Source: Leptolyngbya sp. KIOST-1 (GTDB taxonomy: Bacteria > Cyanobacteriota > Cyanobacteriia > Phormidesmidales > Phormidesmidaceae). Taken from it: 64,000 nucleotides of DNA. Position 1 is the stretch's first letter; each line of letters begins with the position of its first letter. Under the pieces are notes generated by a model. That model had not been told where the DNA came from. It did not search any database and saw only the letters and a list, made by a program, of their open reading frames with translations. Positions 34,257-41,248 of the stretch are shown here, in pieces. The DNA is taken from contig NZ_JQFA01000002.1 of NCBI RefSeq assembly GCF_000763385.1, positions 186,001-250,000 on the forward strand, read 5' to 3'. The translations under genes and the position numbers were made by a program.

Positions 34257-36884
34257 ATGACTCAGCAGCGGATGGGATGGGGTTTACTAACTGGCGTAGT
34301 GGGGGCGATTGCAATTCTGGCTCAACCGCTGATAGCCCAGGCGAGCATTGAGAATGTAGATGAGTGGATGACTGGGCAAGTGGATGAGTCGGAACAACCC
34401 ATGCTCCCATCCACCCAGCTACCTAGCCACCCAGCTACCCGTCCACCCATCCACCCTGCAACCACCGTAGACGAGTGGATGACCCAAATCGCTCAGGCCA
34501 CGGTGCAAATTACCGGGGTGCGGCTGGAGAACACTGAGGCGGGCTTGCAGGTGGTGTTGGAAACGGCGGCGGGGGAGCTGGCGGCACCTACCACGCGCGC
34601 GATCGGTAACGCCCTGATTGCTGAGTTTCCTAACGCGGTGCTGGCTCTGCCCGAGGGCGGCGAGTTTTTCCAGGCCAACCCCGCCGAGGGCATTGCCCTG
34701 GTGACGGCGACAAACTTATCCGATAACACGGTGCAGGTGGCCATCACCGGAGCAGATGCTGCCCCCACCGCAGCGGTGAGTGCTGGGGCTGAAGGATTTA
34801 TCTTAAGCCTAGTGCCGGGTATCGCCACCGCCGCTGCCGAGGATGAAGCAATTCAGGTGATGGTGACGGGAGCACAAGACGAAGGCTATAACCCTTCGCA
34901 GGCCAGCACTGCGACTCGCACTGATACGCCTCTGAGGGATGTTCCAGCTTCTGTTTCCGTGATTCCTCGCCAGGTGCTTGAAGATCAGGGGGCGGTGCGG
35001 CTCGACGAAGCCCTGCGCAATGTCAGCGGGGTCACCTTTAGCAACTCCATAGGCAATCGCGCCCAAAACTTCCTCATTCGCGGGTTCGGGGCTACGCAGT
35101 TTAGGAATGGGCTGAGGGAAGATGCGGGTGGCGGTGGCACATTTAACACTCGAACTGCCCAAGAGACCGCCAATATTGAGCGCATTGAGGTACTCCGAGG
35201 CCCTGCTTCGGTTTTATTTGGCCAGGGTGAACCCGGCGGTATCATCAATCTGGTCTCTAAAGCGCCCCTTGATACGCCATTTTATGAGGTGAGCTTTAGG
35301 GGGGGAAGTTTTGACTTCTACCGACCGACGCTAGATTTTTCCGGCCCACTCACTGCCGATGGCGCAGTAGCCTACCGGTTAAATGTAGCCTACGAAAATG
35401 CGGGCAGCTTTCGAGACTTTGTTGACTCCAGACGCTACTTTATTGCGCCAACAATCGCCTGGACGATTAGCCCCACCACATCGCTGAACCTGGAGGTTTC
35501 GTATTTGCAGGATAGGCGCTCGCCTGATATTGGGTTAATCGTGCTGAATGGAGACAATCGCCCCGCAGACCTACCCTTTAGTCGCACCTTGGCTGACCCC
35601 AATAACTCCACCCAGCTCTACGATGAAACTCGGGCCACCCTTGTTTTTGATCATGCTTTTGCTGACAACCTGTCTATCCGCAGTGCCTTTCGCTACACCA
35701 CCAGCTTTGAGTCTTTTCGAGACGGGCTATCGTTCATCAGAAACCTGCGCAATGACAACCGCACTGTTGAGTTGGGAGTTGCCTTTGGCGATCAGTTTTT
35801 CGAAACCTATACGTTTCAAAACGATTTGATTTGGGAATTTAACACCGGAACAGTGGAGCATCGGCTACTGCTGGGTTTGGAACTCTCTAACAACAATGTG
35901 CGATTCAGCTCCCAAGCACCTGACAATCAACAAAATATTACTGGCGGTCTGCTGGATATTTTTAACCCAGACTATAGCGCCATTTCCTATACAGGTGGCT
36001 TTCAGGTGTTTGCAGAGGGAGATTTCCAAGACCGACGAACTTTTGGCCTCTACTTGCAAGACCAAATTACCCTGTCTGATAATTTCAAGCTTTTAGTAGG
36101 CGGTAGGTTAGACACGGTTAACTCTAATCAACTCTTCCAGGTTGACGACTTTGCTACTAGCCAGCAAGATACCGCCTTTTCTCCCCGTGCCGGTCTAGTT
36201 TACCAACCCAATGAAATGCTGGCGCTCTATGCCAGCTACTCCCGCTCCTTTGTGCCCCAGGGGGGGCGCAGCGCCACCAACACGCCGTTTGAGCCAACTC
36301 GGGGCACCCAGTACGAAGTTGGTGCCAAGGCCGACTTTTTAGAAGGTCGCCTTTCGGCCACTTTGGCGGCTTACAATATCACCCGCAGCAACCTGACCAC
36401 CCCTGACCCCAACAATCCGAATTTTTCAATTCAGGTGGGGGAGCAGCGGAGTCGTGGGATTGACCTCAATGTGGTGGGCGAAATTTTGCCGGGTTGGGAT
36501 GTGATTGCCTCCTATGGGTTGATTGACGCCACCATTACCCGCGACAATCGCTTTGATGTAGGCAACCGGCTGATCAATGTTCCTCAGCATTCTGCTAGTC
36601 TATGGACGACCTACACTTTGCAAACGGGAGATCTCGCCGGGTTGGGCTTTGGTGTTGGAGCCTTTTTAGTCGGTGAGCGCACCGGGGATCTGGCTAACAC
36701 CTTTACGCTGCCGGGTTACACTCGTTTCGATGCCGCTGTTTACTACGAGCGCGATCGCTTCCGGGTTGGCCTAAATTTTAAGAACCTGTTTAATGCCCAA
36801 TACTTTGCGGGGTCGCAGGGGCGGCTATCGGTGCTGCCTGGCGCTCCCTTTGAAGTACAGGGTACTCTCTCATGGCAGTTTTAG
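34257..36884 (+). CDS. TonB-dependent siderophore receptor with N-terminal AMIN domain, first copy
   Basis: An outer-membrane receptor of 875 residues from ATG 34257 (a GTG three codons earlier is possible). Order: signal peptide (GLLTGVVGAIAILAQPLIAQA), a low-complexity stretch at about 34-75 with repeat-derived PSTQLPSHPATRPP, an AMIN domain (VQITGVRLEN to about 190), plug domain (TDTPLRDVPASVSVIPRQVL, then RNFLIRGFG-like), and a 22-strand barrel ending GTLSWQF. AMIN domains bind peptidoglycan and are typical of cyanobacterial receptors. The ligand is a ferric siderophore by family. A 17-bp direct repeat flanks the low-complexity stretch. Confidence 0.93.
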   Translation: MTQQRMGWGLLTGVVGAIAILAQPLIAQASIENVDEWMTGQVDESEQPMLPSTQLPSHPATRPPIHPATTVDEWMTQIAQATVQITGVRLENTEAGLQVVLETAAGELAAPTTRAIGNALIAEFPNAVLALPEGGEFFQANPAEGIALVTATNLSDNTVQVAITGADAAPTAAVSAGAEGFILSLVPGIATAAAEDEAIQVMVTGAQDEGYNPSQASTATRTDTPLRDVPASVSVIPRQVLEDQGAVRLDEALRNVSGVTFSNSIGNRAQNFLIRGFGATQFRNGLREDAGGGGTFNTRTAQETANIERIEVLRGPASVLFGQGEPGGIINLVSKAPLDTPFYEVSFRGGSFDFYRPTLDFSGPLTADGAVAYRLNVAYENAGSFRDFVDSRRYFIAPTIAWTISPTTSLNLEVSYLQDRRSPDIGLIVLNGDNRPADLPFSRTLADPNNSTQLYDETRATLVFDHAFADNLSIRSAFRYTTSFESFRDGLSFIRNLRNDNRTVELGVAFGDQFFETYTFQNDLIWEFNTGTVEHRLLLGLELSNNNVRFSSQAPDNQQNITGGLLDIFNPDYSAISYTGGFQVFAEGDFQDRRTFGLYLQDQITLSDNFKLLVGGRLDTVNSNQLFQVDDFATSQQDTAFSPRAGLVYQPNEMLALYASYSRSFVPQGGRSATNTPFEPTRGTQYEVGAKADFLEGRLSATLAAYNITRSNLTTPDPNNPNFSIQVGEQRSRGIDLNVVGEILPGWDVIASYGLIDATITRDNRFDVGNRLINVPQHSASLWTTYTLQTGDLAGLGFGVGAFLVGERTGDLANTFTLPGYTRFDAAVYYERDRFRVGLNFKNLFNAQYFAGSQGRLSVLPGAPFEVQGTLSWQF
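34356..34483 (+). repeat. Decayed octamer element flanked by 17-bp direct repeats in the first receptor gene
   Basis: GTAGATGAGTGGATGAC (34356-34372) and GTAGACGAGTGGATGAC (34467-34483) differ at one base and are 111 bases (37 codons) apart. Between them lies a C-rich arm (CCATCCACCCAG, GTCCACCCATCC) and a remnant of the core's GATGAG-CGGAA edge. Both repeats encode VDEWMT. This looks like an eroded, in-frame insertion. Confidence 0.6.
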
Positions 36885-36895
36885 GAGGGCGAGGG

Positions 36896-37879
36896 ATGCG
36901 GCAACTCGCAAAGCTTTGGCTACTGGCGGCAGTGGTGGTCATAGTGGCGATCGCCTGCCATTCCCCAACCCCATTGGGGGAACCGGTCCCTTCCTCGCCA
37001 ACCGCTGCCATCGAATGTCGGGTGATGCTCCATGACGGGGGCGAAACGGAACTGTGTGGACAACCTGAAAATGTAGTTGCTCTCAGCCCACCGCTGTTGG
37101 ATATTTTGCTGTCTCTGGGGGTGCAGCCAGCAGGCTACGCCGAAGTCGATCTGCTCAATAGCAAAGTTTTTGATAATCCCAGCCAGCAGATTCCCTACCT
37201 GGGCGATCGCATTACCACCCAGCCGGTAAATCTGGGCGATCGCCATTCTCCCTCCATTGAAACCCTGCTGCAGCTCAAGCCAGACTTAGTGCTGGGCGAA
37301 ACCTTTTATGTGAAAAACAACTACCCTACCCTGAGCCGCATTGCCCCCACCGCGTTTTTTGACACCGGAGCCGACACGGGCTGGCAACCTGCCCTGACGG
37401 CGATCGCCCAGGGACTCAACCGCGAAGCCCAAGCGCAACAGGTGATCGCGGCCCACAATCAGCAGGTTGAAGCGGTTAAAAATCAGCTTGCACCGCTGAT
37501 CGCTGGTCAAAGCATCATCGTCTTGGGGTGGCAAGGCATTGTCAACCAATCCTTTGTATTCGCTGGCGACTTCACCACAGAGCTGTTAGAAGATTTGGGC
37601 TTTCAGGTGATTTTGGGGCCGTCTGATCGCCCGGGTACCTCCATGGAAGCCGTTGCTCAAATTGATGCCGATCACATTTTGGTTATGCCCTCGGGCGAAA
37701 ACACCATCGAGAATGCCCAGCGGCAGTGGCAGAATGATCCCATTCTGCAGGCGCTGCCTGCGGTACAGGCAGGCCAGCTCTACTTTATGGATTACCAACT
37801 CACCCGGATTCGCGGCCCGATCGCCGCCGAGATTTTCCTCAATCAGTTTGCTGCCCTAGTTACTCACCAACAGTCATAG
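36896..37879 (+). CDS. Iron-siderophore ABC substrate-binding lipoprotein (FecB-like), first copy
   Basis: A 327-residue periplasmic lipoprotein from ATG 36896, preceded by AGGAGGGCGAGGG and a lipobox (VAIAC). An ATG at 36872 would overlap the receptor gene and lacks this site. The class III binding-protein fold is seen in VVALSPPLLDILLSLGVQPAGYA, IETLLQLKPDLVLGE and LPAVQAGQLYFMDYQL. The conserved front segment RVMLHDGGETELCGQPENV is shared with the other two FecB-like proteins of the window. It passes ferric siderophore to FecCD permeases. It is 11 bases behind the receptor gene, in an operon with it. Confidence 0.9.
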   Translation: MRQLAKLWLLAAVVVIVAIACHSPTPLGEPVPSSPTAAIECRVMLHDGGETELCGQPENVVALSPPLLDILLSLGVQPAGYAEVDLLNSKVFDNPSQQIPYLGDRITTQPVNLGDRHSPSIETLLQLKPDLVLGETFYVKNNYPTLSRIAPTAFFDTGADTGWQPALTAIAQGLNREAQAQQVIAAHNQQVEAVKNQLAPLIAGQSIIVLGWQGIVNQSFVFAGDFTTELLEDLGFQVILGPSDRPGTSMEAVAQIDADHILVMPSGENTIENAQRQWQNDPILQALPAVQAGQLYFMDYQLTRIRGPIAAEIFLNQFAALVTHQQS

Positions 37880-37886
37880 CACCGCC

Positions 37887-38867
37887 ATGAACGCTCCCTT
37901 TTGCGCCGAACAATCGCGTCAGTCTGGCCTTGATATTGCTGGCACCGCCTCTGAACACAGGCTCTACGTGGCGATCGCCTGCCCGCCCCCCTGGGAGCGC
38001 AACGATATGGCATCCAAGGGCATTCCTACCGTCCTGCGCGAGCTGAGCGAAGAAATCTACGACGACTACGATCGCTACCAAACCCGCTTCCTGCTGATTC
38101 ACAACGACCAGCTCAGCCAAGAAAACCTCACCCGTGTGCTGGTATTTCGCAAACCCTCCGGCTTTGCCACCGCCTATGAAAAGCAAGAATTTCACCTGGG
38201 GGACATCCGCGATGTGGCACCTCTGGTGCGCCAGGTGGTGATGGGCGAACCGCTCAGCGCCACCCCAGTCGATCTGCCCAGCCGCGACATTTTAGTCTGC
38301 ACCCACGGCAGCCGCGATCGCTGCTGCTCCCGCTTTGGCACACCCATCTACCATCAGGCCCGCAAACTGGTGACAGAGTTGGGGTTGCAAAATATCCGCA
38401 TCTGGCAGGCCAGCCACATCGGCGGCCACCGCATGGCCCCCACCGCCATCGACTTCCCCACCGCCCGCTACTACGGCTACCTGGATGAAACTTCTCTGCG
38501 GTCAGTGCTTACCCACAGCGGCGACATTCGCAGCCTAGAGACCATCTATCGCGGCTGGGGTCTGCTACCCTGGGCCGCCCAGGTGCTGGAAAAGCAACTG
38601 CTGCTCACCCACGGCTGGGACTGGCTGACCTACTCAGCGGCTGCCCAAGTGCTAGAGCACGACGCAGACGAAACCTTTAACCGGGTTGAAATCACCTACT
38701 GCCCCCAATCAGGCCAGCAGCAAACCGTTCAGGCCGACATTGTGGCCGATACAGCTCGCACCGTCTACCTGAATGGGTCCTGTGCCAGCGATAAGACGTC
38801 GGCTATTATGCCGTACCGAGTCAAGAATGTGGTGCGGTGCCGGGGGGAGATGGCGGGTAGTAGGTAA
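37887..38867 (+). CDS. Sucrase/ferredoxin-like protein, first copy
   Basis: A 326-residue cytoplasmic protein of the sucrase/ferredoxin-like family (Apd1-like). The thioredoxin-like [2Fe-2S] domain carries Cys in CTHGSRDRCC and the His pair in SHIGGHRMAP. Yeast Apd1 binds its cluster through two Cys and two His, and the same spacing is present here. It follows the FecB-like gene by seven bases, so it belongs to the uptake operon; reduction of the ferric siderophore or of released iron is a reasonable role (inference). Its paralogue at 56773 has a repeat insert where this protein has a short loop (VTELGLQN), which makes it the uninterrupted reference. Confidence 0.85.
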   Translation: MNAPFCAEQSRQSGLDIAGTASEHRLYVAIACPPPWERNDMASKGIPTVLRELSEEIYDDYDRYQTRFLLIHNDQLSQENLTRVLVFRKPSGFATAYEKQEFHLGDIRDVAPLVRQVVMGEPLSATPVDLPSRDILVCTHGSRDRCCSRFGTPIYHQARKLVTELGLQNIRIWQASHIGGHRMAPTAIDFPTARYYGYLDETSLRSVLTHSGDIRSLETIYRGWGLLPWAAQVLEKQLLLTHGWDWLTYSAAAQVLEHDADETFNRVEITYCPQSGQQQTVQADIVADTARTVYLNGSCASDKTSAIMPYRVKNVVRCRGEMAGSR

Positions 38868-38930
38868 CAGGTATCAGGTTCCGCCTTACACCTGTTACCC
38901 AACACCTGACACCGAACACCCAATACCTAT
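38866..38930. repeat. Heptamer-armed hairpin after the sucrase/ferredoxin-like gene
   Basis: The left units AGGTAAC, AGGTATC and AGGT are followed by a short centre (TCCGCCTT) and right units ACACCTG, TTACCCA, ACACCTG, ACACCGA, ACACCCA. It starts at the stop codon region of the gene and may terminate transcription. It is the same layout as the hairpins at 26070 and 40150. Confidence 0.65.
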
Positions 38931-38940
38931 TTTCCGATTT

Positions 38941-38962
38941 TATTGAGAACTATTGCCAATTA
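38941..38962. promoter_or_regulatory. Fur-like box upstream of the second AraC-type regulator
   Basis: TATTGAGAACTATTGCCAAT shares the TGAGAA core and the following TATT with the boxes at 41171 and 33085. It lies about 125 bases before the preferred ATG at 39086. Confidence 0.4.
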
Positions 38963-39085
38963 AGGGTAAGATTGTCCAATCCTCTCCGACATCTAAATCC
39001 TTAGATGGTGGTTGCCCAGGGCTGCCCAATAGGATTGCATCGCAACCGTTGGGTAGCTCTATTTTGTTATTCTCGGCTCACTGTT

Positions 39086-40039
39086 ATGACCCTATCTTTG
39101 TCCCAGGCTGACTACGCCGATTGGCTAGATGAGATCGACTACCGCACCACAACAGACGGTGCTACCGAAGTGAGGGCCTATCCCACCGCCCTGGGGCAGG
39201 GTCAACAGCGCTATGTGCCCCTGCGAGAAGGCATCGATCTCCGCATCGAAGAGGTTTGCCTGAAGGACGATTTGGCGGTGATGCAATGCGATCGCGCCCA
39301 TCCCCTGGAGTTCACCTTTGAGCAAAGCCAGGGCGGCGGCAGCAGCAGCCAGCACTATAACTTTTTTGGCAGCGGGTTGGCCCCGGCTGGAGTCTGGCGG
39401 GTTCCTGTCCAGCGGCGGATCATCAGCGTCAATGTACACATTGAGCCCTTCGTGTTTCAGCACTGGATCGGCGATGACAGCACCGATTGCCACGTTTTGG
39501 ACTTTTTACGACCTAGCGATCAACTCTACTTCGAGCGTTCTGGCACCCCGACGGCGGCCATGCAGGTAGCGGTGCAGGCGATGCTTGGCTGTCCCTTTCA
39601 AGGGCTGACCCAGCGCCTCTACCTGGAAAGTAAGGTGTGGGAGCTCATGGCGCTACTGATCGAAGATCTGCGCACCACACCCAGCCAAAGCAGCGTGCCT
39701 GCCCTCAAACCCGACGACGTAGAGCGCATCCACTACGCCAGCAAAATCCTGCGCCGCCAGCTCACCCAGCCCCCCTCGCTGATTGAGCTGGCGCGAGCGG
39801 TGGGCATCAACGACCACAAGCTGAAGGTGGGCTTCCGCCAGGTGTTTGGCACCACCGTGTTTGGCTACCTGCACGAGCACCGCATGGAGCGATCGCGCCA
39901 GCTGCTCGAATCCGGCGATCTCAGCGTCACCGCCGCTGCCGAGGCGGTGGGCTTTGCCAGCCGGGGCCATTTCGCCGCCGCCTTTCGCCGCAAGTATGGC
40001 GTGAATCCGGGGGTGTATGCGCGGGGGATGAGGGCGTAG
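39086..40039 (+). CDS. AraC-family transcriptional regulator, second copy
   Basis: The ATG at 39086 gives 317 residues beginning MTLSLSQADYADWLDEIDYR; the frame is open further upstream, but that part is unlike the other two regulators. The C-terminal AraC domain has SLIELARAVGINDHKLKVGF and SVTAAAEAVGFASRGHFAAA, then YGVNPGVYA. The N-terminal sensor region resembles the other copies (FEQSQGGGSSSQHYNFFGSG), consistent with a PchR-like siderophore-responsive activator. It precedes the second receptor module, separated from it by a Uma2 gene on the opposite strand. The stop TAG opens directly into a G-rich octamer array. Confidence 0.87.
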   Translation: MTLSLSQADYADWLDEIDYRTTTDGATEVRAYPTALGQGQQRYVPLREGIDLRIEEVCLKDDLAVMQCDRAHPLEFTFEQSQGGGSSSQHYNFFGSGLAPAGVWRVPVQRRIISVNVHIEPFVFQHWIGDDSTDCHVLDFLRPSDQLYFERSGTPTAAMQVAVQAMLGCPFQGLTQRLYLESKVWELMALLIEDLRTTPSQSSVPALKPDDVERIHYASKILRRQLTQPPSLIELARAVGINDHKLKVGFRQVFGTTVFGYLHEHRMERSRQLLESGDLSVTAAAEAVGFASRGHFAAAFRRKYGVNPGVYARGMRA

Positions 40040-40129
40040 GGGTGGATGGGTGGGCGGGTGGATGGGTTGGTGGGTGGATGGGTTGGTGGGTGGATGGGTT
40101 GGTGGGTGGATGGGTTGGTGGGTATCAAG
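40037..40129. repeat. G-rich octamer array without core or C-rich arm
   Basis: The array starts at the TAG stop of the second AraC gene and runs as GGGTGGAT/GGGTTGGT octamers, several as a repeated 16-base pair unit. No core and no complementary arm follow, so this is a solo arm. Confidence 0.75.
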
Positions 40130-40149
40130 ATCCCCTCCTGGGAGGGGCA

Positions 40150-40205
40150 GGGGTGGGTTATCCGGGTGTTGGGTACCGGGTTTTGACCTGACACCTGGCA
40201 CCTAG
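40150..40205. repeat. Heptamer-armed hairpin near the Uma2 gene
   Basis: G-rich units GGGTTAT, GGGTGTT, GGGTACC and GGGTTTT are followed by C-rich units GACCTGA, CACCTGG and CACCTAG. The arms are partly complementary and lie just past the 3' end of the Uma2 gene. Confidence 0.55.
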
Positions 40206-40220
40206 CATCCTGCTGCTGTC

Positions 40221-41027
40221 TCAAGCATTCGGCAGATTATCTGGGTCGAGGCCGAGGGAGCGCAAATAATCGGCCAGTCGCTCCGCCCGCTGCTGTTCCT
40301 GCTCCGCCCGCCGCTGCTCCTGCTCAGCTCGCCGCTGCTCCTGCTCCGCCCGCCGCTGCTCCTGCTCAGCCCGCCGCTGTTCCTGCTCAGCCCGCCGCTG
40401 TTCCTGCTCAGCTCGCTCGGCGGGGGTCAAGTAGCGATCGCCCCGCTGGTCAAACCAACCCAGGGCTTCCCGGTCCATCGGGTCAAACGGGAGCACACAA
40501 CGCCCAATCCCTAACCCGATCTCCGGCATCCAACAGGGTTCGCCCATTTGCAATTGGTAGGTGCCCTCCACCAGCTTGTAGACCTCAAAGGGTAAATGGC
40601 GATCGCGCTGCCAGAAGCTGGGATTGTAAACCACGTAGTACAGCACCCCCAGGCGGGCGTAGATATCTAGCTTGGTGTCGTACTCGCCGCCGGGGGTTTG
40701 TGACACCATTTCCAGGGCTAAAATCGGTGGTGTGTAATTTTCTTCCCAGGTGACGTAGCTGCTGCGCGACTTGCCCCCCTTGCGACGTTCAACCCCCAAG
40801 CTCAAAAAGCCGTCGGGCACCACCGGTACCCGTGGGTTGACCCCGGTGGTATGGTAAACGCCCATATCCACGGCAAAAAACCAGTCCTGGCGGTCTTTCC
40901 ACAGGTATTCCAACACGAAGAGCAAGACATTGGGCAGCCAGTTTTGATCTTCGTTATCCACGGGCGTATCGTCAGAACAGGGGAGTTCGTCGCTAGTCGG
41001 AAGTTGGGTGAGGTCAATGTCGAACAT
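40221..41027 (-). CDS. Uma2 family endonuclease-like protein with a heptad-repeat tail
   Basis: From the ATG at 41027 the protein is 268 residues. Residues 30-200 are the Uma2 (PD-(D/E)XK-like) domain: VPDGFLSLGVERRK gives the first acidic residue, and LALEMVSQTPGGEYDTKLDIYARLG carries the Glu and Lys. This large family expands strongly in cyanobacteria; its members are predicted nucleases with unknown biological role. The C-terminus is seven near-identical AEQEQRR heptads forming a predicted coiled coil, then RLADYLRSLGLDPDNLP. It lies opposite in direction to the surrounding iron genes, so it is an independent unit. Confidence 0.87.
   Translation of the reverse strand: MFDIDLTQLPTSDELPCSDDTPVDNEDQNWLPNVLLFVLEYLWKDRQDWFFAVDMGVYHTTGVNPRVPVVPDGFLSLGVERRKGGKSRSSYVTWEENYTPPILALEMVSQTPGGEYDTKLDIYARLGVLYYVVYNPSFWQRDRHLPFEVYKLVEGTYQLQMGEPCWMPEIGLGIGRCVLPFDPMDREALGWFDQRGDRYLTPAERAEQEQRRAEQEQRRAEQEQRRAEQEQRRAEQEQRRAEQEQQRAERLADYLRSLGLDPDNLPNA
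40281..40416. repeat. 21-bp tandem repeat coding the Uma2 heptads
   Basis: About six and a half copies of a 21-base unit encode AEQEQRR on the minus strand. The copies differ mainly by synonymous changes (TCC/TCA, CGC/CTC contexts). Such tails are common on Uma2 proteins in cyanobacteria. Confidence 0.8.
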
Positions 41028-41169
41028 GGTCACCACCTGGGGCTCTGCCAGCGTTTTGCGTAGCCCCATTGTAGCGCCGGGGCAAGCCGACCCAAAAACT
41101 CCCAGATCTGATCGCAAAAACTCCGCCTAGGGATCATCCTTCGCTTTAGCGGCTCTCGCCGACCTGTAT

Positions 41170-41192
41170 CTTACTGAGAAGTATTCCTGATT
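41170..41192. promoter_or_regulatory. Fur-like box upstream of the second receptor gene
   Basis: TTACTGAGAAGTATTCCTGA lies about 55 bases before the ATG at 41249. It shares TGAGAAxTATT with the box at 38941. Confidence 0.45.
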
Positions 41193-41248
41193 GCCCCGCA
41201 GCGATAGGCAATTAGGGCAGTGTTCTCAATGATTTAGCAGGTGGTGTG

